A stretch of 64,000 nt of DNA, taken from positions 977,374,721 through 977,438,720 of the forward strand of contig CM048744.1 of NCBI GenBank assembly GCA_026315105.1, given 5' to 3'. The notes beneath the pieces are model-generated. The model saw only the letters and a list, made by a program, of their open reading frames with translations. It did no database searches and had not been told where the DNA came from. The first letter of the stretch is position 1, and every line of letters starts with the position of its first letter. The position numbers were made by a program, and so were the translations under genes. Shown here in pieces: positions 1 through 10,415 of the stretch. This stretch comes from Locusta migratoria. Its lineage: Eukaryota > Arthropoda > Insecta > Orthoptera > Acrididae.

Positions 1-183
1 TTCTCTGCCACCATTTTCCAATATGGCGGATGAAGCTCCAGCCCAATTGGTGGGGACATTTAGTATCTTGTTTACAAATGTACAAGGAACATCTGTGCAA
101 CAATCTAGCTTATTCGTAATTTTTTCCTCTAAACGTCAAGATTGAGCCTAATTTGACTGGACTAAAAGTTAACATCTTAAGTC

Positions 184-595
184 TAGGCAACCATGGATTT
201 AGGAAACTTTTTGATGAGGCAACCTATTACAGTTGGATTTGGAATAAAATAAACTTTCATTTGAAATGTAATTTGATTAAATAACGTATGAGGGTATATT
301 AACTACGCTTACTTACCTCTTCATAATAGGCAACCCTATAGTTGGCAACATGTGACAGTAGGCAACCTTTCTTTTTTCAGTTCATTCTCTCAGCTGAAGC
401 TTGACTTTCATAAATAACAGATGGGGGAAGTTGATCGAAAAGAATTCATTAAACATTTTATTGTTTTAACATCATCGGCACCAGATTTAACTAGGCAACC
501 TATTGGCGATATATCAATCCACACATTGTCTACCATATATACTTGATCAAAATTAAATAACAGATGGGGGTATATATTTCTTATGCCGGATCTTA
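184..595. repeat. degenerate tandem repeat, period about 137 bp
   Basis: The word AGGCAACC recurs at 185, 217, 328, 360 and 493. A second word, AAATAACRKATGRGGG, recurs at about 279, 412 and 554. Both sets are spaced about 133-142 bp apart, so roughly three diverged copies of one unit are present. No coding potential is visible. Bases 1-183 show nothing recognisable. Confidence 0.55.
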
Positions 596-599
596 GACT

Positions 600-1083
600 A
601 ACAGAGCTGCACTGGTGGACAAGCTGAGGGAATTGAACAAATGCAGTGGCCAGCTTGTTAATTGGACTTAAGCCTGATTGAGCATATATCTATAATGCAC
701 TTGGGAGATGCATTGCAGCGAGACCAGCACCTCTCACAACGGTTGCAGAGCTGGGTATTGCACTCATGGAAGAATGGCAAAATATTCCCCAAGGGCTGAT
801 TAATAACCTCATACAGTCGATGGTATGTATGTGTCAAACTGTACTGTCTGTACGAGGTGATCACACACCATATTAGAGGGCAATAAGAATGACTTTTTCA
901 CTATTTTGATTGCCCCATGGTGCCTCGCTCTAAGTAAACGTCATGTAAGCCTCAAGTAAAGAGTTGAGACAGCAAAATATCACACTGTATCACATAAAAA
1001 TTGCAATTGTAACTAATATCTGAATAAAATACTTTACCATATGTGTATTGTGTATGATCCCCTAATCGTTTTGAGCACTGTAT
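600..1083 (+). pseudogene. Tc1/mariner transposase, C-terminal remnant
   Basis: Reading the + strand from about 632 to the stop at 874-876 gives the C-terminal end of a Tc1-type DDE transposase: a WPA..PD-like block, then an ALxEEWQNIPQ-like block, then a terminal RGDHTPY-like end before the stop. The usual Asn-Pro-Ile-Glu segment is degraded (frame disruption near 655-690). The N-terminal two thirds are missing. The segment to about 1083 resembles the element's 3' flank, ending near GAGCACTGTATA, which could be the terminal repeat. Non-functional. Confidence 0.6.
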
Positions 1084-1085
1084 AT

Positions 1086-1216
1086 GTGCTGTCTTCCAAC
1101 AAAATAGCTATTTTACTGATGTATTCAGTGTCATTGAGAACAACTGTGGCATTACCCTTGTCAGCTAGGAGAACCACGAGTTCTTCATGTTCCTGCAGTG
1201 CATGAAGTCCCCCCCC

Positions 1217-1256
<40 letters not shown>

Positions 1257-1270
1257 CTGCTCATATTAGA
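1086..1270 (-). pseudogene. Penelope-like element fragment (N-terminal RT-flanking motif)
   Basis: The - strand encodes the PLE signature ...VVLLADKGNATVV followed by a Tyr-Ile-x-Lys...LLED block, which lies upstream of the reverse transcriptase domain in PLEs. The fragment is cut on its 5' side by a C-tract and a CT microsatellite, which translates as Arg-Glu repeats. A fuller copy of the same motif occurs at 51049-51546 (-). Confidence 0.65.
1219..1253. repeat. (CT)n microsatellite with preceding C-tract
   Basis: About 17 CT units follow a run of C starting near 1209. It interrupts the PLE fragment on the opposite strand. Confidence 0.95.
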
Positions 1271-1360
1271 TTTTGGAGGCTTGAACATGGCTAAAATGTG
1301 ACAGTGGTAAGTCTTATCTTGTCGGAGTCGTCTTTTGGGAGGTGCCACACTGCTTGATTC

Positions 1361-1422
1361 TATTGTCTGCTCCAGAAATAAATTTGTGTTATGCAAAAGA
1401 GGATTTCATTGGTCACATCACA
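1361..1422 (+). repeat. 5' LTR remnant of old gypsy element A
   Basis: About 60 bp, from ATTGTCT through CCAGAAATAAATTTGTGTT to GGTCACATCACA, recurs with few changes at 8492-8555. The first copy sits immediately before gag-like sequence and the second follows pol-like sequence, as expected for the ends of the two LTRs of one element. The remainder of the 5' LTR is not recognisable; a PLE fragment lies immediately upstream. Confidence 0.6.
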
Positions 1423-1456
1423 AGTGGCGGTGAAGTGTTTCCATGGATCTCCAAGC

Positions 1457-2110
1457 ATGATGCCAGGACAGGAACAGAACCAGGACTTCCAACAACTACT
1501 TCAAGGACTTGTCCCAAACTTGATGGCACTCCTGCAACAGTTAGTTCAGCACACACAGGCACTCCAGCAACAATGGACACAGCAGACCATTGAGTTCTGC
1601 AAGCAGCTCCTTACGGAAATGATCCAGTCTCATCTCCGTCTCCACAGCCGTTACAATTTCTGGTTTTCAATGAAGATACTGGGTACTAGCACACATAAGA
1701 GAAGCGTCAAAGGTCATGGAACACCTCTATGATGTTTGTCCTTCTTTCCAAGCTTCAGCATAAGGACCCAGATAACTTGACGTCCTCCCAAATCTTTGAT
1801 GTTCTCTTGGCTTACTATCGCCGTCAATTCCACATTACTGCCGCAAAGTAGAGTTCTACCAATGTCGGAAGAAATCGGGACAAACTTACCACCGATGGGC
1901 GCTGGAATTAGAGGGACTTAGTTGCCGCTACCAGTTCACCATCCATGGTTCCATGGAATCGTACACAGATGACATGGTGTGGACCTCTTAATCCAGATGC
2001 TATCTTCCGCTAGAATGCCCTCAACCTGCATGACCCCATGTTGGAGTAAATCATCAATCTGGGCTTCAGATTAAAGTCTCCACAGCGGTCGACCATCGCC
2101 TGAAATCATG
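1457..2110 (+). pseudogene. Ty3/gypsy gag remnant (element A)
   Basis: The reading starts at an ATG ATG at 1457 and is strongly Gln-rich (repeated QQL/QQ motifs), then degenerates. From about 1745 to 2060, in shifting frames, there is recognisable retrotransposon gag sequence (a stretch resembling YYRRQFHITAAK, then EFYQCRKKSGQTYHRWALELEGL) of the kind found in insect gypsy elements. Several frameshifts and stops are present. It belongs with the protease relic at 3770-4258 and the RT relic at 7346-8100, which continue the same element across two later insertions. Confidence 0.6.
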
Positions 2111-2223
2111 GGCTGATGTAGCTACCATGCTTCTGCCAGAGGCACTTTCTGTCTACACATGTGGCGTCTGTTCCAAAAGAACAGACATCACTTCTGATCC
2201 TGCAGTTGTTATTGTTTCATATA

Positions 2224-2349
2224 CACAGAATATACAACATCAACTGCGAATGGGCAAAGCTGAAAATGTGTACCTAGCTGGGGTTCGAATCCTGGATGGG
2301 TACACATTTTCAGCTTTGTCCATTCGCAATTGATGTTGTATATTCTGTG
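2224..2349. repeat. 51-bp-arm hairpin with tRNA-like B-box in loop
   Basis: Bases 2224-2274 pair with 2299-2349 with about two mismatches. The 24-base loop holds GGGGTTCGAATCCTGG, a match to the Pol III B-box/T-arm consensus. It lies inside the gag-pol interval of gypsy element A and looks like a small fold-back insertion. No family name can be given. Confidence 0.75.
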
Positions 2350-2590
2350 AATATGAAGCACCTTCTGTGTCGTAACATAAAATGTTGCCACAGTCTGCAA
2401 TGCCTTGCATCGTTCCACAAGGGTGAAGTTTTGTGGTTGCCTGCCTGGGCAACCCAACCCACCCTGCCATTGTCAGCCAGGCCACGATAATGTCATCCAA
2501 ATTGTCGATTACCATCCTGTTGCATGACTGAGAGACTGTCTGGAAAAATGGGCTCTCTGTGGGATGTGTGGTCGAGGACAATTTAATATA

Positions 2591-3766
2591 CAGTAAAACC
2601 TCGTTTTTACATTCCCGGGTTTTATGTTTTCCTGCCATTTACACCATTTTTTGTCGGTCCCGTCAAATTTCCTATGTTCACAATGTTAATTCGCCCCCAT
2701 TTTTGCGTTAACATAATTACACTTGTTTTACACTTTTCGAAAGCATGTTCGTGAAGAAAAAATGATGTAATCTATATAAATTGACGCTGGCATGGCTTTC
2801 TCTTTATAGTATAGTGTTTATAAATTTTTTGCAGTGGAGTTTCTTGACACTTTACATTTATTCTAACATATGTTGTGCGTTTCGCTATTGGCAGTACTTG
2901 TCTAGTTAACTTATGACGCACCGGCCGATTTGTGGTGGTGTAGTTCCCCTTTCCACTTGCTTCTTTGCCAGAGTGCCCGGTGTGTACTCAGACAAACAGA
3001 ATAACGCCAATTTGGGGCAGTGTAGTTCCTCTTTCTGCCAGCTTCTTTGCCAGAGCGGCTGACATGTACTAAATCAGAACCAGTTGCTTTGTTAACATGA
3101 GAATAAAGAGTTGCATTGTTTTTGTGATACATATTTCAGATTAATAAAGAACGTTATCTGTGAAAGTTGGGTACCATAATACCCACAACCTCAAAAAAAG
3201 TGACAATAGTGTGAGATGCCGATCCTATGCAAACGTTGCAAAAATACTGATGCATACATTTGAACACGAGAATGCGAATAAATTCTCTAATATCGTTGTG
3301 TGAAACATCGATAAATACAAAAAGAACGGAACTTTATGAGTTTTAATATGTAAATAATTAATGCCGGTAAAGGGCAGTAATTTTGAAGATGTGTTACATA
3401 GTCTGGCAGCGGCGTCCAAACGATATCTATCAAAATAGTTCAGGTAATTTTTAAGATGTGTTACATAGCCTAGCAGTGGTGCCCTTGATTATAATGAAAT
3501 TATGTCAAAAATTTTTACTTCCCATAAAATTACCAGTTCTGCCTGGCGCCTAAAATTGTAAAAAATTGGATAACCCTTATTATAAAATAAATTTCCTGGC
3601 CAGTATTTAGATGCCTATTATGTACTATATTACAAACGGTTCTGCAAAAATGCAAGGCTGATCCTGTAAGCATATTTTACCATTTAAAACATTATTTCCC
3701 GCATTTTACGTTTTCCTGCATTTTACGCCATTTCACTGAAGTCCCTTAAAAAATGAGGTTCTACTG
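2591..3766. mobile_element. pogo/Tigger-like non-autonomous DNA transposon (MITE), about 1.18 kb
   Basis: The left end is CAGTAAAACCTCGTTTTT and the right end read inward on the other strand is CAGTAGAACCTCATTTTTT, forming imperfect terminal inverted repeats. TA flanks both ends (2589-2590 and 3767-3768), the target duplication of the Tc1/mariner/pogo superfamily. No transposase frame is visible. Inside, a segment around 2938-2975 is imperfectly duplicated at 3017-3055. Sequence at about 3150-3290 is related to 49245-49350. It is inserted between gag-like and protease-like parts of gypsy element A. Confidence 0.7.
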
Positions 3767-3769
3767 TAG

Positions 3770-4258
3770 TCTGTCGATCCAGGGACTGGCCACCAGGGAC
3801 ACAACCCTTAGAGATTAACCTCATCCAGACACATCGTTCAGCAAAATTGCTGCTTGATGTAACTATCTGTGGACACTCTCTTTTCATGCAAATGGACATC
3901 AGTGTGTCTGTGTCACTCTTTAACCATGCATCATTTGCTGCCATTGGGGCTCTGCCGCTACAATCACAGCCTCGACACTTGCTCACCTAAAGCCAACAGA
4001 CTATTGCTATTTTAGGTGCCTTTACAAACTTTGTCCAGTACATTCAGTCGAACGCCAGGTGATGTTCTACACCATCAATGATGTGTTGGCCGCAGACCTC
4101 TTTGAGCTTTTCAGCCTTTCGGATTCATTATAGATGATAACGTCTGTTTAGTCTTTACTCGAGTGTTATTTCCAAAAGTCAGACAACTCTGCCACAAATT
4201 GAAGGACCTCTTCATACTAGGGATTGGGTGCGCCCGCGACTTCTGTGCCTCGTTAGAG
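3770..4258 (+). pseudogene. Ty3/gypsy aspartic protease region remnant (element A)
   Basis: In the + strand, after TIC-GHSLFMQMDI, the expected Asp-Thr/Ser-Gly active site reads as a degraded MDISVSVSLF-like string. It is followed by PLQSQPRHLLT and QTIAILGAF, which resemble the flap and C-terminal part of gypsy proteases. Stops are present at about 3987 and after 4060. The RTE LINE begins immediately downstream and the element resumes at about 7346. Confidence 0.5.
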
Positions 4259-4272
4259 CTCAAGCAATCAGT

Positions 4273-4296
4273 GTTGTTGTTGTTGTTGTTGTTGTG
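4273..4296. repeat. (GTT)n, 3' tail of the antisense LINE
   Basis: Seven or so GTT units form the tail of the - strand RTE-like element, immediately after its conserved 3' end. Confidence 0.85.
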
Positions 4297-4300
4297 GTCT

Positions 4301-7152
4301 TCAGTCCGGAGACTGGTTTGATGCAGCTCTCCACAATAACCTATCCTGAGCAAGCCTCTTCATCTCCACATAAGAACTGCAATCTACATCTGTCTGAATC
4401 TGCTTACTGTATCCATCTCTTGGTCTTCCTCTGCGGTTTTTACCCCACACACTTCCCTCCAACGCTAAATTCACAATTCCTTGATGTCTAAGAATGTGTC
4501 CTACCAATCTATCCCTTCTTTTAGTCAAGGTATGCCACACATTTCTTTTCTCCCCAATTCTGTTCAGTATCTCCTCATTAGTTACGCGATCCACCCACCT
4601 AATCTTCAGCATTCTTCTGTAGCACCATATTTCAAAAGCCTCAATCCTCTTCCTGTCTGCACTGTTTATCGTCCATGTCTCACTCCCATACAAGGCAACA
4701 CTACACACAAATGCCTTCAGAAAGGACTTAAATCAATATTCGAGGTTAACAAATTTCTCTTTTTCAAGAACGGTTTTCTACCCATTGCCATTCTGCATTT
4801 TATATCCTCTGTACTTCGACCATCATTTGTTATTTTACTGCCCAAGTAACAAAACTCATCTACCTCCTTTATTGCTTCGTTTTCCAATCTAATTCCTTCA
4901 GCATCACCTGATTTTCTTACACTGCACTCCATTACCCTAGTTTTGCTCTTGTTAATGTTCATCTTATAAGCATATTTCAGCACACTGTCCATTCCGTTCA
5001 ATTGCTCTTCCAGGTCCTTTGCTGTATCTGACAGAATTACTATGTCGTCGGCAAAACACAATGTTTTTAATTCTTCACCCTGAACTTTAATTCCTTCTCC
5101 AAATTTCTCCTTGCTTTACTTTATGGCTTGCTCAATGTACAAATTGAATAACAATGGAGAAAGACTACAACCCTGTCTTACTCCCTTCCCAACCACTGCA
5201 TCCCTTTCATGCCCTTCAACTCTGACAACCGCTGTCTGGTTTTTGTACAAGTTGTAAATAACCTTACGCTCCCTATATTTTACTCCTGCTTGCTTCAGAA
5301 CATGAAAGAGTTTATTCCAATGAACATTGTCAAAAGCCTTCTCCAAATCTACAAAAGCTAGAAATGTAGGTTTCCCTTTTCTTAATCTACCTTCTAGGAT
5401 AAGCCGTAAAGTGAGTATTGCCTCCCGTGTTCCTACATTTCTCCTGAACCCAAACTGATCTTCCCCGAGGTCGGCTTCTACCAGCTTTTCCATCCTTCTG
5501 TATATAATTCGTGTTAATATTTTGCAACCATGACTTATTAAACTGATGGTTCTGTAGTTTTCGCACCTGTCTGCACCTGCTTTCTTTGGAATGGGGATTA
5601 TAAAATTTTTCTTAAAGTCTGAGGGTACTTCGCCTGTCTCATACATCTTACAGACCAGGTGAAACAGGTTTGTCATGGCTGGTTCTCCCAGAGACTTCGG
5701 TAGCTCTGAGGGAGTATCATCTACTCCAGGGGCCTTGTTTCGACTTAGGTCTTTCAGGGCTCTGTCAAATTCTTCTCTCAGTACAGTATCTCCTATTTCA
5801 TCTTCATCTACATCCTCTTCCCTTCCTACAATTTTGTCTCTAAGTTCAGTTCCTTTGTAGAGCTCCTCTATATACTCTTTCCACCTTTCAGCTTTCCCTT
5901 CTTTGCTGAGAACTGGTTTTCCATCAGTGTCCTTGATATTCATAGAGCTGTTTTTCTTATCTCCAAATGTTTCTTTTATTTTCTTGTAGGCTGTATCTAT
6001 TTTCCCCCTATTTATACATTCTTCTACATCCTTGCATTTGCCTTCTAGCCACTCCTGCTTAGCACTTCCTGTCAATCTCATTTCTTAGTCGTCTGTACTC
6101 CATTTTGCCTGTTTCATTTACTGCATTTTTATATTTTCTCCTTTCATCGATTAAATTTAGTATCTCCTGTGATATCCAAGGATTTTTTGTAGGTCTTGCC
6201 TTCCTACCTGTTTTGTACTCTGCTACCTTCACTATTTCATCTCTCAATTTTACCCATTCCTCCTCTACTGTTTTATTTTCCCCTGTTTCTGTCAATTGTT
6301 GCCTAAAGCTCCCTCTGAAATTCTTAAGAACCTCAGGTTCCTTCAATTTATCCAGGTCCCATCTCCTTATTTTCCTACCTTTTTGAAGTTTCTTTAGTTT
6401 CAGCCTACAGTTCATAACCAACAAGTTATGGTCAGAGTCTATATCTGCCCCTGGGTATGTCTTACACTGTAAAACCTGGTTCCAAAATCTATGTCTTACC
6501 ATTATAAAATCTATCTGGTATCTCCCGGTGTCTCCTGGTCTCTTCCACGTATACAATCTTCTTTTGTGATTCTTAAACCAGGTGTTTGTTATAACTAAAT
6601 TATGTTCTGTGCAAAATTCTACCAGGCGGCTTCCTCTTTCATTCCTTTTGCCCAGACCATATTCACCTACTATCTTCCCATCCCTTCCTTGTCCTACTAC
6701 CGAATTCCAGTCTCAATTAAGTTTTCCTCTCCCTTAATTGTCTGAATAATTTCCTTTAGCTCCTCATATATTTCTTTGATTTCCTCATCATCGGCAGAGC
6801 TAGTTGGCATATAAACCTGTACTATTGTTGTCGGTGTTGGCTTCGTATCTATCTTGACAATGATAATGCGATCACTGTGCTGGTCATAGTAGTTTACCCG
6901 CATTCCTATTTTCTTATTCATTATCAATCCTACTCCTGTGATACCCCCAATTGATTTTGTATTTATAATCCTGTACTCACCTGACCAGAAATCCTGTTCA
7001 TCCTGCCACCGAACTTCACTAATCCCCACTATATCTAACTTCAACCTATCCATTTCCCTTTTTAAATTTTCTAATTTTGCTATTCGATTAAGGGATCTAA
7101 CATTCCTTGCTCCGACCCGTAGAATGCCAGTATTGTCTTTCCTGATGATCAC
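4301..7152 (-). pseudogene. LINE ORF: AP-endonuclease plus reverse transcriptase, broken
   Basis: Pieces run 3'-ward on the - strand. At 7152-6697 is the endonuclease N-terminus (VGARNVRSL, ISEVRWQ). The frame is lost near 6700-6710 and the endonuclease continues at about 6700-6059 (QIDFIMV, DIDSDHNLLV). The frame shifts again near 6070. At 6081-5116 is the RT (GVDDTPSELPKSLGEP, FLAFVDLEKAFDNV, GVRQGCSLSPLLFNLY). An in-frame TAA at 5116-5118 follows. At 5061-4717 is the RT catalytic box CFADDIVILSD and YLGSKI. A further shift near 4715 leads to 4708-4301, the C-terminal region with ALYGSETWTI and the DRVTNEE/RRDRLVGHILR blocks. Length and order are those of an RTE/CR1-group LINE of about 950 residues. 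Confidence 0.8.
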
Positions 7153-7345
7153 ATCTGCCTGAGTAGTCCCCGCCTGGAGATCCGAATGGGGACTATTTTA
7201 CCTCCGGAATATTTTACCCGAGAGGATGCCATCATCATATGTTCATACAGTAGAGCTGCTTGTCCTCGGGAAAGGTAACGGCTGTAGTTTCCCCTTGCTT
7301 TCAGCCTTTCACAGTAGCTGTGTGGCAAAGCCACATTAGCTGATG

Positions 7346-8400
7346 TTACAAGGCCAGCTCAGTCAATCATCCAGACTGTTGCCCCTGTAACTACTGAAAA
7401 GGCTGCTGCCCGTCTTCAGAAACCACACGTTTGTCTGGCCTCTCCACAGATACCCCTCCGCTGGGGTTGCACCTACGGTACAGCTATCTGCATCGTTGAG
7501 GCACGCAAGCCACCCCACCTCGGCAATGTCTGTGGTTCATGGGAGCGGCAATCAGTATGGCCCTGTTATTTTGCACCTGGATCATTCCCATCGTGCTTCA
7601 GCAACTGTGGCAGGATGAACTGATATAACTGCACAACTGCAGGCAGAAGGGGTTTTATCTCCAATGGGCCATGCTTTTGGTGATCATTATTAAAATCCTA
7701 CAGAACACCTTCGCCTTTGTGAGGACTTAAAGACAACAGTTAATCCTTAATTGTGGATAGAAGATTACCCATTTCCTTTACTGGAAGATCATTTTGTGAA
7801 AGTAACAGGGGGGGACACTACTTCTTCACAATTGATCTGGTCACACTCCAGAGCCTCAATTACAAAGACATGGGGTCTGATCACCTGCCCAACCTGGGTA
7901 CATTGGCTATGTCTTACCAGCCATGTCCATTATTCGGTGGGTAGATGTCTCATGCTGGAGTTTAGTTGCCCCTGCAGCTCCAGCAGACGACCATACTGAC
8001 CTGGGAAGTGGGTGGCCTGCACAGTTAGGCATCAGGAGACTGTTTATCGTGAACACCAAGCTTGGCACTCAATCACAACACCAGAGAACAAAAATAAAAC
8101 AAACCAGAATTGACTGGAGAGCTGCGCACTACTTCTCCCAGAGAGCACTTCACAGGTAGGAAGTGCAGTTTCAGTATCTGTATGCCAAATGGGAATTGGC
8201 CGCAGCCCTCTATAAAGTCACTGACTGGGCCACCTTTGACAGTCTCATTGCTGCCTCATGAAGACCTCCCTTCTATTCCAGACTGCTCCTTGATGTCGGC
8301 GATCTCTGCATGTCAAGCACATAGATGGATACTGGGTAGGACTCTTCGCTGCCACCATAAAAGAATCTTGTTGGTGACGGACTTTGTTATTAGTTAGGGA
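7346..8400 (+). pseudogene. Ty3/gypsy reverse transcriptase remnant (element A)
   Basis: After the LINE the host element resumes with sequence resembling the start of a gypsy RT: an RLRLCEDLKTTVNP-like block at about 7705-7750, then EDYPFPLLEDHFVKVTGG (about 7758-7812) and FFTIDLV in a neighbouring frame. The spacing is that of the first RT motifs (KTTVN, PLP, IDL). The frame changes several times and the catalytic YxDD box is not found. The remainder to 8400 is too degraded to assign. Confidence 0.55.
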
Positions 8401-8491
8401 AGGAACTGTGTTTTCCGTAGAATATAATTCGTGAAGCCTCCTAGAACTGCTGTACCAGGGACATGTTTTTCTTTTTGTTTTTTTCTTAATT

Positions 8492-8555
8492 TATTGTCTC
8501 TGCTCCAGAAATAAATTTGTGTTGTGAAAAAGTGGATTTCATTGGTCACAACACA
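8492..8555 (+). repeat. 3' LTR end of old gypsy element A
   Basis: This is a near copy of 1361-1422, including CTCCAGAAATAAATTTGTGTT and the terminal GGTCACAACACA. It marks the right edge of the old element. The LTR probably starts somewhat upstream, after 8380, but no boundary can be fixed. Confidence 0.6.
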
Positions 8556-8811
8556 TGGGGTTATTGCAAGGGAAATCTGTTTACAAACTAGGTCTGGGGG
8601 ATAGTGCCTGACTGTGAAGATCTTAGGCACCATCTCCTAGACATAGTCCAAAAACAGATTCTCCATTCCATACACCTTCTGCAGTCCTCCTTTCACTCTC
8701 CTTAACCAATCACAATAGACTGGAACAGCTGAACTATGTCCTATGTAAGGGCTTTGGTTATATATCCTCATGCCCTAAAGTGAGAGACATCCTACCCTCT
8801 CCCACTCAACC

Positions 8812-9560
8812 TCCACATCTACATTCATACTCTGCAAGCCACCATACAGTGCATGGCAGAGGGTACCTCATGCACCAGTTAGTCATTTCCTTTCCCGTTT
8901 GGTTACCAAATAGAGCAAGGGAATGCCTCCGTACAAGCTCAAATTTATCTGATCACACCTTTGTGATCTTTACACAAAATATAAACTGGTGGCAGTAGAA
9001 TTGTTCTGCAGTTATCTTCAAATGCTGGCTCTCTTAACTTATAGTTTTTCTTGGCTAAAATGCTATCTTACCTCCAGGGATTTCCATGTGAGTTCTTGAA
9101 CCATCTCTGTAACACATGCATATTGATTGAACCTACCAGCAACAAATGTGGCCCACCTCTGAATTGCCTCTTTGTGTTCTTTTGCACCGATCTGGTGGGG
9201 ACCCCAACACTTTAGCAGTGCTCACGAATAGGTCATATGACTGTTCTATACATGGTGACCTACAGCTACAGATGAATTACAGCTTACCAAAAATCTCCCA
9301 GTTAATGAAAGTCTACCATTTGCCTTCCTCAAAAATGTCCTTGTTGCTCATTGCATTTCATATTGCCTATATATTTAATCAATGTAACTGTGTCAAGCAG
9401 TAAACTTCTAATATTCACTTCAAACCTTATGGGACTTTCCCCTGCTCATCAGCATCACCTTACATTTTTCTGCGTTTAAAGCTAGCTGCCTTTCATGACA
9501 CCAACAGATCCATTCCTGTGCCACACCCAATTGGAACCCCTTACCACAGGTATTGTATCT
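8812..9560 (-). pseudogene. 3' fragment of a Jockey/CR1-group LINE
   Basis: The 3' end read on + (ATCTACATTCATACTCTGC then a CAGTGCATGGCAGAGGGT-like word) is shared with the better preserved LINE at 55577-56620, which has a similar TACTCTGTAAATCAC..CAGTGCTTGGCAGAAGGT string. On the - strand, degraded blocks matching the post-RT part of such LINEs can be followed to about 9500, with many stops. It is 5'-truncated. Sequence 9560-9732 shows nothing recognisable. Confidence 0.55.
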
Positions 9561-9732
9561 GTGGATGACATAGGATTATCCAAAGGATGAGCAACTTGTG
9601 AAAACAGCCCTGTTATTTATCAGCTCTGCTGCAATCATTTAACAGTTTTTTAATAATATTTTATACTGGTCTGACTACCAACCAGCTACCTACCATGATT
9701 GAATGGCCAGCATCAAACTTTGGTCAAGAGCA

Positions 9733-10404
9733 TGTAACTAAGCAGGTTCTTACCTCTATTACTATCTCGTTCTCGGTCTCACTTTTCCGGAAACACACGG
9801 TAACCGGGAACACTGAAATCAACAGGCTACTAGCACAATAATAAATAACACTTGGACTTTTGGTTTCGATTACGTTTAATACTTTCCTAAGTGTCTATTT
9901 AGCTATAATCAATCCTTACACAAGGTTATTTTCTATAGTCTCTCACACATTTCTCAACACCGTTCCATCCTCTCTTCTTCCCGCCTCGCTTCGTAGCTAA
10001 CTGTCTTTTTTTACTTGTATCCTTCCGCCGGCCTTTCCCACCGGTTTTCGTACAGTACTTTTATACAACAGGAAAATAACTCATACTTTATAATTTACTT
10101 ATACTAATTTGATACATTTTTCTTAAGCTAATTTAAATTGATATTGACTTATTTTCTACTATTTTCAATATAAAAAAATGATGTTAAATAGGTAGGAACT
10201 ATTTTATGCGTAATGTCCCCTTCCTTAATCTAAGTACCGTACCAAATTTGAAAATATTCCGTTTTTTTTATTCACATATTTGAAAACACGCAATTGATTT
10301 GAAAACTACTTTAGCCTGATGTCTTTTAATTAGCCCCTTTTTCAATTATGAACATTCACAAAAGTAGCAAAACTATGATTACAAGCCATATCTGCTAACT
10401 TACA
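9733..10404 (-). repeat. 3' LTR of element G
   Basis: 672 bp, TGTAA...TTACA. It is identical to the other LTR except for C at 9984. It is the 3' LTR because the coding strand is -. Confidence 0.96.
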
Positions 10405-10415
10405 CTACCCCCCAT
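10405..10415 (-). other. polypurine tract of element G
   Basis: The - strand reads TGGGGGGTAG directly against the 3' LTR, the expected place for the purine-rich plus-strand primer. Confidence 0.75.

Larger units (their letters stand above)
4265..7345 (-). mobile_element. RTE-like non-LTR retrotransposon, nearly full length, inactivated
   Basis: On the - strand the order is 5' leader (7345-7153), AP-endonuclease, reverse transcriptase, C-terminal region, then a 3' end of GAAGACCACAACAAC repeats, seen on + as GTTGTTGTT at 4273-4296. A (CAA)n-like tail of this kind is typical of arthropod RTE-type LINEs. It is inserted in opposite orientation inside gypsy element A and splits that element's protease from its RT. 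The copy is dead because of several frameshifts and one nonsense codon. Confidence 0.75.

Noticed and set aside
1034..1260. Arg-Glu repeat protein
   Set aside because: The RE repeat is the translation of a (CT)n microsatellite within a PLE fragment.
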